NCBI GenBank assembly: GCA_002751075.1
Contig: NAOQ01000156.1
Coordinates: 88,270-103,493 of the forward strand
Reading direction: 5' to 3'
Source of the DNA: Ichthyophonus hoferi
Taxonomy: Eukaryota > Opisthokonta > Ichthyosporea > Ichthyophonida > Ichthyophonidae
Length of the DNA stretch: 15,224 bases
Below are positions 1 to 9,412 of this stretch, in pieces. The first letter of the stretch is position 1. Every line of letters begins with the position of its first letter. A model generated the notes under the pieces. It ran no database searches, had not been told where the DNA came from, and was given only the letters and a program-made list of their open reading frames with translations. The translations under genes were made by a program, and so were the position numbers.

Positions 1-660
1 GTGGGTAATTGTAGTTAATTGTATAAATTAATATTAAATTAGTATTTATTAAGGATATGATAAATTCATTAATAAACGAGTATACTACCATCTGAGCCAC
101 ACCCCCTGCTAAATCAAAAAGGATATGATATGCTTGCATGTTTTCATACTAAATATATTTGCTAGTATATTAAGATGTGAATAATGTACTAGCCCAGTTA
201 TATTTAAAGATTGTTTAGTTAGCAGAAGTTTAAATTACGTTACCTGTAATCCCCCATGTCTAAGATATCATTTAATAAATTCACTATGATAAGATGTAAA
301 CCGTATTAGTTAATCTAGTAAAGCTTCAAAGAGCCTATTACCATGACTGAAAAACCAATCTGTGATAATAAAACCAAAAACCAAGAAAGATAAAAAACAC
401 AAAAATTTAAAATTTAAATAATTTAAAATTGAAAAATTGAAAAATGTTAAAATTGAAAAGCCTTCCTAGGCATAAAGCAAACATAAAAGGGCAAGAATTA
501 CCAATTCTTTGCCTCGGCACACTAATTGGTGTGATAAATCATATGAGAAACACACCCCTCTTTGTGTTGGTTATTAATATATATGGCAACAATTTTAATG
601 CATAGGTTCAACTCTCTATTATCATTCCTCAATTAAAATTTTAAAATAAACAATATAAAA
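1..660. other. AT-rich region without a recognised gene
   Basis: Mostly A/T sequence with short tandem A/T words near 400-460 (units of the AAATTTAAA and AAAATTG kind). Apart from the tRNA-like stretch at 78-106 I see no supportable gene. It lies downstream of the unrecognised minus-strand gene and may hold more of its 3' exons or its 3' UTR, but no exon candidate here is convincing. Confidence 0.5.
78..106 (-). other. tRNA-like 5' end (possible SINE head or decayed tRNA)
   Basis: On the minus strand the sequence starts GGGGGTGTGGCTCAGATGG followed by TAG. This resembles the acceptor strand, D-arm and internal A box (TRGCNNARYNGG) of an alanine-type tRNA. The matching 3' half of the D-stem is lost (TATA where GAGC is expected), and no B box or closing acceptor strand follows before the window edge. 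It is therefore not a complete tRNA gene. It could be the head of a tRNA-derived SINE or a truncated tRNA pseudogene; chance similarity over about 20 bases is possible. Confidence 0.3.
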
Positions 661-666
661 ACCTAC

Positions 667-1554
667 CTGACTGCCAATATGTAAGCGCTTTGTATTGCTG
701 GCAGGCAGAAAACGATTGCTAATGGATACATACTCGCCTCTCTGGAAACCTACTTTTGCTAAAGTATTATTCTCTCTCTGTGCATGAAAGGATACGTTAA
801 AGCTAGGCTATAATAACAAAACAATGCTGTTCTAGTAGCGAATGGTTACACCTTATTAAATCATATCTATTTATTTATTAAAAAACCATTCCATAGTTAT
901 TTTTAATTTTCTTCTTACTATGTGATTGACTATGGTGTATCAGGGTTTCCTGAATGCATCTATCTGACAAAACATTCTTTTTCGCAAAGCAAAAACTAAA
1001 GGTCGCAGTGTTAAGCAAAGTGTCGAAAAGAGAAAACAATAAAATCTAGCATAATGGGGTAATATGGGTAGTATAGTATTTCAATAAAGGCCAAATAAAA
1101 AAAAGAAAAGAAAATTAAATAGCACAATAAAAGAAATGGAAACTAGATTCATGACAAACATTTTAAATCAATATGACTTTAATCATGATTAGGATGGGTT
1201 TAACTAGTTCATATAATGTCAAAGAGTGCAAGAACAAAATAAAAGAAAAGAAAAGAAAACAAAATATAACATAATATAATATACAATAACATCAAATACA
1301 ACACTATAATATAATATAATAAAATAAAATAAAATAAAATAAAATAAAATTAAACAAAATGCAATAAAATGCAATACAATACAACCCAATACAATGCAAT
1401 AAAATTCAGTACAATAAAAAACAATGATTACTTGTCTTAATAGCTGTAACACGGGTGTAGGCCACTTCCTCCCTGCTCGGGCTAGATAGTGGCCTGTATC
1501 AAAGGCTATTTGCTGGCTAAGGTCTGCGTGTTGTAATCGTACGCTCTGATACAT
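667..1554 (-). CDS. unrecognised spliced gene, two exons seen
   Basis: I do not recognise this protein. Exon A is 1554-1432: ATG, 41 codons, then donor GTAATC. Exon B is 777-667: acceptor CATGCACAG, 37 codons, then donor GTAGGT. Both exons are whole numbers of codons, so they join in phase 0 into 78 open residues. Both are clearly richer in G+C and less repetitive than their surroundings. Exon A includes FDTGHYLARAGRKWPTPV and exon B includes VGFQRGEYVSISNRFLPA; these are well-mixed sequences with basic and aromatic residues, no signal peptide and no membrane segment. The 654-base intron begins with a pentanucleotide array. Exon A might instead begin at an internal acceptor (ATGTATCAG before AGCGTACG), in which case the true start lies further right. 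The C-terminus, left of 667, was not found. Only the composition and splice signals support this call. Confidence 0.4.
1237..1425. repeat. AAAAT/TATTG-type pentanucleotide array
   Basis: The core at about 1316-1350 is nearly perfect ATAAA pentamers. The flanks are diverged pentamers (AAAGA, AATGC, CAATA). In the sense of the minus-strand gene it reads TTTTA/TATTG and starts about 10 bases after the donor at 1431. Long open frames here come only from the low-complexity sequence. Confidence 0.8.
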
Positions 1555-1911
1555 GGTATTAACTCAGAGATTATACTAGTAAGTGTGTTGAAAAAATAAT
1601 AATATATATATCATATTTGCCTCAGTACAATGTGGAGATTTTAGACTATGTTGTTATTATCTTACTGTGGTGTAGTTATTATCTCGCTCATCATGGATTG
1701 TAACCATAATTTCAAGCAGAGAATTAAATAATTGCAAAGTAACTATATTAGGTAGAATTGCAGAAAAATAAAAGAAAGATCCTGTCACAGACAGAATCCC
1801 TTTGTGGTTTCTAAATATGGCATGGTATATATAGATTGCTTGATAATCAAATTAATAATCAAATAATCAATTAAAATTTATGAATAGTATGTTCACAACG
1901 CTTTAATTTGT

Positions 1912-1931
1912 TATATATATATATATATATA
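1912..1931. repeat. (AT)n microsatellite
   Basis: Ten perfect TA dinucleotides in intergenic DNA. Confidence 0.9.
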
Positions 1932-2394
1932 CTGAAGGTGTGTATGTAGCTATCTATATGTTATACAAAGCAATTTTAATTATACTTTCCTTCCCACTAA
2001 TAGATTGATTAATTTAAAACTTCAAAGTTCTGCATCACCTAAAGGATGGCTGTAGTGATGTTATTAATTGGAATATAGCATCAAATATAACTACATATAC
2101 AATATATGCAACACAGTTATAGTCAAAATAAACGATTAATTAATGTCGAACTATTAATAATCTTAATCAACTAATTATTTAATGATTGGGTTGCCAAGCA
2201 GTCTATATAAAGTACGCTATATTTAGAGTGTATAAAAAATCTCTGTCTATGACAAGACTGACACTCTTGATTCTACAGTGATAATTGAATGAAGATATTT
2301 TTATTTTATTTTCATTCTCTGCTTCCAATTATCAGTTGTCGTTTAAATATGTATAAAAACTACAACATAAGGTGAAATCAACAGTGTTAAAGTA

Positions 2395-2418
2395 TATTAT
2401 TATTATTATTATTATTAT
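2395..2418. repeat. (ATT)n microsatellite
   Basis: About eight ATT units. They create an apparent run of isoleucines in one frame, which is not a gene. Confidence 0.9.
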
Positions 2419-2540
2419 ATTTTATGGTATTATATTATTATATCATGTCTTAAAGTGCATTTCTATTATATTAAAATGTATTATCTTATATTATACTAAA
2501 CGATGTTGTTTTAAATTGAATTATTCTTATTCTTATTATA

Positions 2541-2572
2541 CTTATTATAATATATAATATATAATATATAAT
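2541..2572. repeat. TATAA/TATATAA-type A/T repeat
   Basis: Short tandem words of the TATAATA type at the end of the same low-complexity region as the ATT run. Confidence 0.7.
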
Positions 2573-3454
2573 ACTTTAATTTAACGCATTATTACAATAC
2601 ACCTACATTACATAAGCTTATATCAACTCAGGAGAGTCCAATAGACATGTATTTTAAAGTTATGCCATAATCGGATAATTAAACATGCCAAGCATTTCAA
2701 AATGTGATACTGGGCAACAGTCTCCTGATTCAATTCGAACTAATTATATTATAGTACAAGACACAGGACATATAAAGATTAAAAACAACGTTGTCACGTC
2801 GAATGAAAACAACTTTGCTCTATCTACATAAACTCATTATTTGACCTAAATTATTATACCCACTAGCTTCGCACCTTGCAGGACACACTTACCATATTGC
2901 TCCTTGTTTTGTCTTTAACCTTTTCCTTTCCCCTCGAGCGTCTGGATATAATGTTATTGGTTATATCACAGAATAATGTCAAACAGCTTAAACTTCTATA
3001 ACAGTTAAAAATAAACAAACCCTATCAACCAACTAAACGTACATGCAATGGAATATAATTCTATTATCCATTTGGTCGATAATTTCAAGGTACATGGAAG
3101 ACACACGTCATATCAAATGCGTGGTTAGTTCTCATCTGTTTAAAAGCTATTCTAGAACGCAAAAATATATATTTTTCCGTCTTTCTATTCATCTATTGTA
3201 TTGAGAATATAAATACTTACGATCTTGTGTTATATGGCATGCCTTTTACTTTGTAGGAAAGGCTCGAAGTAAACAAAAATGGTGATGCCTTTAAGTGAAA
3301 AGTAATACTCCTGCAATATTAACAATGGCATTCACATAGATTCATAAGGACCACTCCGGCCCATTGACGATGCAGAAACTGCGATTTCAACACAATTTTT
3401 TCCTATAAAGGAAATGCAAATATAAAGAACATTATCTCAAGCACATACACGATA

Positions 3455-3590
3455 GATAATCGCTTATATTAATTACCTATACATTCCTTGTAAATCATCA
3501 AATATCTTACATAGTCAGAAGATGTCAGGCTGATTAATGACGCATTATAAGTATTGAGAGCCAGTGAGCCAGTGAGCCATCTTTGGTATG
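3455..3590 (+). repeat. diverged direct duplication, copy 1
   Basis: Shares collinear words with 3716-3816: TTAATTA near the start, then ACATTC.TTGTAAATCATC, AGTCAG, GATTAATGACGC and ATCTTTGGTATG, in the same order and orientation about 257 bases apart. Copy 1 has an extra stretch of about 30 bases between GACGC and ATCTTTGG, which contains a small tandem repeat (CAGTGAGC units at about 3560-3580). It is not simple-sequence DNA, so common descent is likely. Confidence 0.75.
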
Positions 3591-3715
3591 CAGGGCAAAC
3601 AAACGTGATTTGCAATGTAAACTATACTATATATAAATATGTATATATAAGAAGAACCTTACACATTATATAATATATAATGATAGCCCAATAATAAAGT
3701 GCATTGAAAAATCAA

Positions 3716-3816
3716 AAAAATAATATTAATTATAAGGACATTCATTGTAAATCATCGAATATATTGCAAAGTCAGGATATATCGGACCGATTAATGACGC
3801 CGTCATCTTTGGTATG
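3716..3816 (+). repeat. diverged direct duplication, copy 2
   Basis: Partner of 3455-3590, with the same ordered words and scattered substitutions. It lies about 100 bases upstream of the decayed open frame at 3921. It may therefore be a duplicated 5' flank of that relic, with copy 1 as its displaced twin. Similarity fades after GGTATG. Confidence 0.75.
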
Positions 3817-3920
3817 GGAGGAAATTAGGATACCTTCAGTTGGTGAAATTACTGCTGATGACAGGAATTCGCGCCTGCTATTGGTTCGGATGCGATGCCT
3901 TTACTATATTTTTCTAAAAA

Positions 3921-4196
3921 ATGGTTCGAGCGAAAATCCGGTCCCACCGCGCGGGTACCAGTTTTATGCAACAATATCTCCATGCAGCGGCGCATTGTAG
4001 TCAGGTGCCCCGTACTACAGGGGAGGCTCTCGGTTCGGTAGACTAGAGTTATTGGGAGCAAGGTATGCAAGCGAGAGCTCAGGAGAAAGTAGGTAATGAT
4101 AAGATTTTGCCTGAGTATGTTAACACCATGTTGAATGCTGCAGATCTCTTTATGAAAATCCTGACGGGCGCCACCTGGATAAATAGAGGTAATTGA
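3921..4196 (+). pseudogene. decayed short gene, weakly CsbD-like
   Basis: From ATG at 3921 to TGA at 4194 the plus frame holds 91 codons with a single internal stop, TAG at codon 42, one C-to-T change from CAG. The region is markedly GC-richer than the background and its residue mix looks coding. Around the stop it reads TTGEALGSVD, stop, SYWEQGMQARAQEKVGND; further on it has YVNTMLNAADLFMKILTGA. The pattern of G-E-A-L-G, then E-Q-G, then basic and glutamine residues recalls CsbD-like stress proteins of bacteria and fungi, but this is only a resemblance. Alternatives are an exon of another gene (an AGAG/GTAATT donor lies near the end) or a mobile-element fragment. No signal peptide is visible. 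Confidence 0.35.
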
Positions 4197-4810
4197 TCGG
4201 ACTAGAGGACTGTTCTGTACAACTTGAGGCTCAGTGTGTTGTGTTGGATTTTGCAGCACATTAAGATATCAGCTCAATCTAAGTGTATTGGAATTCTGAA
4301 CAGTCAATTAAGTAAATTAACTGTCACAATTATTCTTGTTAGTCTGTCTGGCGTATTTAATAATAATCTAACATAGAACATATGAAAATGCAACACTAAA
4401 CAAGCACAATGAACTATTTGACTGCAACTTAATCAACAGCAGATGTATTATTGGTGGTTTCAAATGGGTTAATAACAACTTGATTAATTTAATTGGCTGA
4501 TATGAATTAGCCTTTGGATCCATCTCACCATATGAGAAAGGATAAATAGCAAGTCTTACCATCAAACCATCAACTTACTCTACCACAGGGATTGGGAACG
4601 TCATATTCTAAATAATATTGTAATTTATTTTTGTTTGGTTTTGAGGCGCGATATTAGCAAGTAATCTGCCAGGTCATACGCAATTTACAACCAAATAGAT
4701 GACCATTAAAGCGAACGGCGACAATGTGTTATAATCTCAACCAGTGCCGCGGCTGCAAATGGTACTAAAACAACTACTTGCTCAAGTAAATTATATTTCA
4801 GAATTTTAAT
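4197..4810. other. spacer between two relics
   Basis: About 600 bases of AT-rich sequence with no supportable gene. A GC-richer patch at about 4708-4765 precedes the second relic and could be its old promoter; no clear TATA box is assigned. Open minus-strand frames here and across 4706-5221 are shadows. Confidence 0.45.
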
Positions 4811-5293
4811 ATGGCTTATAAGTTTTTCTTTGTTGCCTTTGCTGCTATTGCCAGCTTGACCTCGGCTAACATTGTATTCGAATGTCCTGAAGACTAGGAA
4901 ACCCGGCCTTATAACACCTACCCTGACGTCTACGACTATTTCTCCTTCTATGTGTGTGGTCATCAGGGTGCTGTACACCGTACGTGCCCTAACAACACTT
5001 ACTTTGACCCAACTCTTCGTTATTGCGAACGGATCGTAGTCCCTGATAATGCAACCCCGGAGGTCTGAGTCGCCGAGGTAAATGACGATGTACACGTAGC
5101 TCTTATTCCCTGACCCCAAGTGGAATACCCTGTTGACTGGGAAGAAAATCCTTATAATGCCTACCGTAACCCTAATAGCTGTGGCAATTATTGTGTGTGC
5201 CAATACCGGGGTGCCCAACATATCTTCCCTTAAAGTTTCCTATTTAACGACAGTCTACACTAAGATGACTAGGAAGCTTCAGTACAGTGCTAA
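4811..5293 (+). pseudogene. decayed secreted protein with two CBM14 chitin-binding domains
   Basis: Reading from ATG at 4811 to TAA at 5291 keeps one frame for 160 codons. A clear signal peptide (KFFFVAFAAIASLTSA, predicted cleavage after residue 19) is followed by two repeats of the CBM14/peritrophin-A type. Domain 1, about residues 24-75, has ECPED, RPYNTYPD, FYVC, RTCPNNTYFDP and RYC. Domain 2, about 105-160, has PYNAYRNPNSC, YCVC, FLFNDSL and SVQC. Proteins of this family are exported and bind chitin in cuticle, gut lining or cell wall. The copy is broken by six in-frame stops at codons 29, 86, 101, 141, 151 and 154, and several domain cysteines are replaced (Tyr at 43 and 106, Phe at 139). 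There are no frameshifts. It has no intron and no poly(A) tract, so a processed copy is not indicated. Confidence 0.8.
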
Positions 5294-5300
5294 ATAATGA

Positions 5301-5306
5301 AATAAA
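5301..5306 (+). promoter_or_regulatory. AATAAA polyadenylation signal of the CBM14 relic
   Basis: A canonical AATAAA lies 8 bases after the terminal TAA of the relic. Its position supports 5291-5293 as the original stop codon, though AATAAA is common in DNA this AT-rich. Confidence 0.4.
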
Positions 5307-6860
5307 ATTTTCTTCCAAATCGTTTGTGCTGACTTATAGTGATTGTAAAATATATCAATTAGTAAGTATGATCAAGCACATGAACAAATATTATGCCCAA
5401 TAATTCAATAGTTCTGTCACTATCGATTGAGAAATTACATATTTTAACTGAATGTACATACATAATATGTAACATTTACATATATTGATAGTTGAATTTT
5501 GTTTAGAATTATGATTTCAACCTTAAATCTTATTTCCCATATTCATTTAACTATAGCAATCTGTGGTAGTTCTAGTGACTTATCCACAGGCCTCGGGGTC
5601 TCCAATTGAGTGTTGTATAATAGGACTATATATATATTATAATATCGTTTAACAATCATTAAATGAATGCAAAGTTTTTGTGTGTAGATGTACACAGGCA
5701 TGCGGGATTGCCGCATATACTCGGGTGTGCTGGGGACCACATATGTGTGAACGGCCCCACTTTTATTATTGAGTTTTGTTTTGTTCTATACTTTATTTTA
5801 TCGCCATTACGAACTTTCTGGTTAACACCAATGCTGCTAATTTCAACGACTTAAATGGAGTCAATCATAAATATTAAATATTCGTATTAGTTAATCCAAC
5901 TCACGATAGGCCAAAGAGACCCACTACAATTGTCTGATTTTACCGCAATACTTAAATACTATTATGTCCCTTTTGGTAAATTAACTCATTTCCTCGTAGA
6001 TGTATTAGTGCTGATATGCTGCATACCATACTTGATAAGAATCGATCTACTTACTATTTGGGCTTCGATCAGACCTTCTTACTCATCTGTGGCTAGCAAT
6101 CTTGTAACATTAACTAATCCGTTTTGAATTCTCGTGTTTCCTCTTCCTGAATTTACTTACTTAATAATCTCAGACCAAAGCTGCTACGGCAATATTTTTT
6201 GTAGTGCAAAGTATTTTATAACGTTGTTTGACATTAATGTTTATTCAACCAACATAAAATTCATAACTAGGGAGACTGGATTATCATATCTATAAATTGT
6301 TGAGAATAGCTCCATATTTTATACTTAAAGTATCCTTAAAATGCCAAGATATAAGATTTGAATTTCATATTAACAATTAGCACGTTCTTTTCAAATATTA
6401 GGTTGATACTATCACTTTAATAGTTTCCGTATAGAAAACTTGGGAGAAACCCAAAAATCAGCAATTAATATACCCGAGACCACAGTTTTGATAGAGGAAG
6501 TATGAGCGATAGTGAGACCTTTCTTATAAACATAATGCACATTGGTCAATCACCTCTATCCGTGCAAATACATAATATTAATGGCCTACCCTACTTATCA
6601 AAAAACATTGTGTCATATAACACTTTCCATAATTCACACTGGATGTAGTTTAGGTATAAAATACGAATATGTATAAATTCACACATTCATAAATGAGTGC
6701 GTGAGCATATATAGTTCTCCTCAATCTAGATTATATAAGAAGAGAAGACATATATACTAATCCAATTGAAAGTAGCTATTATATATTACATATTATTGCA
6801 CTAGTAGACCAACATGCTACAAAAACGCACAGACGCCATCTTGACTAGAAGAGGGAAGTC
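5307..6860. other. AT-rich intergenic stretch, no gene seen
   Basis: Short open frames occur at 5663-5854 and 5930-6127 (plus) and 5543-5740 (minus), but none shows a motif, splice sites joining it to another exon, or composition unlike its surroundings. The right end, roughly 6600-6860, is the expected 3' UTR and polyadenylation region of the minus-strand DDI1 gene. No clear AATAAA is seen there on the minus strand. Confidence 0.5.
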
Positions 6861-9378
6861 CTAATTGGTTCCCATGAGCAGAGAGGCAGCCATATTTACA
6901 TCCCCCTGACTTATAGCCAATGCTTCTATCACTCCATCTCGGGGAAACCCAAAAGCCATTAGGGTTTTAACGTATTCGTCGTTGACTGGATTTTTCGTGG
7001 CGGCGGCTTTTTGGTTAACTGTATTCTGTTAAGAAGAATAAGATTATTATTAGTAGGAATAGGAATAAAATAAACTAACAACCTAAGTTCCCTATACTAC
7101 TAAAACCATTGAAAATACAGAGAAAAACATGACAATCCCAGCAATAACCATTATGATTTAATCAGAGCGGTTCATAATTCCACCATAAAAAGAGGCTAAA
7201 GTATATGAAAAAGAAGATCAATATGGAGGGGAGAGAAATGATATAGAAAGAGGTCTAGAGGATGGATAGAAATAGAAATGTAGGATATATATATATATAT
7301 AGGTAATAGAGAGAGAACAAAACAGGATAATTATAACAAAAAAAGACAAAGAGAGGAAAAAAATAAAAATACCAACAATAACAATAACATCAACAATAGC
7401 ATATAGCATAGTATCACATATTACCTTTACATCCTCTGTTATTTTTTCTGGCTCGCGGTTCCCTTTGGCATTAGCAGGCAGGTCTTTCTCTGATAAGAAA
7501 GGTGTTTCGTCTGCACTAGTGCCAATTTGTAGCACATTGCGTTTAAGGTCTATACAGCATTGGTGTCGTTTAAGCATATCAAGACCTAAAAGCTGTGATA
7601 AGTTTGGGTAGAGATATATGTATGTATAGAGGTATGTATAATTATATAATTAGATTAATTAGCTATTAATAATAACCAGAGTGCTTATTGGTTAGTATAA
7701 ATTAAGCATGAGTAACCCTTATAGGTATGTATGTATATGCCTATATATATCCCCATGTGTTCACATAGGTACATAATCGGATACTAAACTAAAGTGGGAG
7801 GAGAAAGGGAAGGAGCATATGAATGGAGACAATGAATAATATTATTGGCTAGCAAGACTACATCATGCATTGATAAATTAATATGCATAGAGCGTATGCA
7901 TGTTTAGTAATATCGTATACGTGGGAAAGAAGAAAGGTATCGAGCAAGAGGGAGGGAATATAGGAATACTATGAAGGATGGAGAATAGACGGTATAATAG
8001 GATAGAGGAAAGGTAATAGTATATGTGGCTGTATAATTACTTACATATATATGGGCGCATATAGGTGTCTGTAGATAGGCGATAGACTAGGGAAGAGAGA
8101 AAGAAAAAAAATAAGGAATAGAGAAAAAAAGAAAAAGGGAGTAAAATGGATATAGACAGGTATAGAAAGAGGAACAGAGACAGGGAAAGTTAATAAAACA
8201 TAATAAAACGTATGTATAAAACCAACCACACACCATATCTACATCCTGGTTTTCCAGGATAGTGAAGGAGCAAGGTAGAAAGTGTGATCCTATCTTGATA
8301 TCAACCATATGTACGCGGCCTACTATCTTCGCTTGCCCTACTCCCTTAGCTATTCCAGTCCACCTTTGATCCACCAGTCGCATTATCCCACATCTCTCTG
8401 CACAGGATGGACTCATAAGTGTCATTTGTGCCCCAGAGTCTACAAAGGCCTGTGGATTATAGGGAAATGGGGGAGAGAAAGAGTGTGAATATTGTTTAAT
8501 AGGAGGTTTGTGATGATATGAGGAGATTTATTATGATATAGGGGGATTTGATGGCATACATAGACACATTCATACACCAACGTACTATCCATCCGCACCT
8601 ATATATACCCTCTTCCCCCTCCCCCTACCTCTCCCGCTAACGATCACACACACATACCTTGACAGGGTGTTTGTTAACCTCACACTCTATATACAACATA
8701 CACACAGATCCAAAGGCCTCAGGGTTGTGTTCCATAGCCTGCATCATATTATTGGATACATTCTCTTGTCGAATTATCTCTTCAATCTTCTTCTGTGCCT
8801 CTACATCAAAGGGGTCGGCTGCCACCCGCCTATAAAAAGAATAGGACAGAGCGATAAATAAAAGTTATATGACTATAAATGGAAAACATGATTACCCCTT
8901 GTAGTCATTAATTAATTAATTATTATATTATATTATAATGTTGTTTACTGTTGTGACCTCACAGCAATACATTTTCATTATCTCGTTGCTATGAGGATAA
9001 TTTAAACACCAATAAAAATAATAAATAAATACCACCAACTAATCACACCAGTTGATTAGTAAATGAAAAAATAAAATCACAAAATCATAACTGTCAGGCA
9101 CCAATCAAACTGCTGGATATAAAAGGAGATATAATAGGATAGGTCCATTTGAATAATCATTACCTTGGCATAATCTTATACACACCATAATTAGACTATA
9201 TACGTCTGAAAGCATACCATTAACAACACAGAGACAACGCGTAATTCCCTTATATATATATATATATATATATATTCATACATACATACGTACATACACA
9301 CATACACATGTACATACATATGCATACACACGCACACACATACATATATGCAAACATATACATACATACATTCACATA

Positions 9379-9412
<34 letters not shown>

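Larger units (their letters stand above)
1555..3450. other. AT-rich intergenic stretch, no gene seen
   Basis: No exon with plausible splice sites and mixed codon content could be supported on either strand. It contains an (AT)n run at 1912-1931, an (ATT)n run at about 2395-2418 and TATAA-type repeats at 2541-2572. A slightly GC-richer patch near 2850-2960 has no open frame of note. It is the presumed upstream region of the minus-strand gene at 667-1554. Confidence 0.5.

Noticed and set aside
343-503. Tiny candidate exons left of the unrecognised gene (18 and 20 bases with AG/GT borders)
   Set aside because: Too short to tell from chance in AT-rich DNA, and they add no recognisable sequence.
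3849-4259. 136-residue minus-strand open frame
   Set aside because: Antisense to the relic at 3921-4196, with no recognisable domain. The plus frame has the more protein-like composition, though neither is proven.
4706-5221. 171-residue open frame on the minus strand, the longest in the window
   Set aside because: It is the antisense of the CBM14 relic. The plus frame has a signal peptide and two recognisable domains; the minus frame has no motif.
4811-5293. Stop codon reassignment as an explanation for the in-frame stops
   Set aside because: All three stop codons occur in the relic, while DDI1 reads cleanly with the standard code and ends at TAG exactly after its UBA domain.
5930-6127. 65-residue plus-strand open frame with hydrophobic stretches
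   Set aside because: No real ATG at its start (TTG), no splice partners, composition like its surroundings, no family resemblance.
8200-8450. Retroviral protease similarity, possibly a virus-like element
   Set aside because: The retroviral-type fold belongs to the host Ddi1 protein, flanked by its own UBL, HDD and UBA domains; no element is present.
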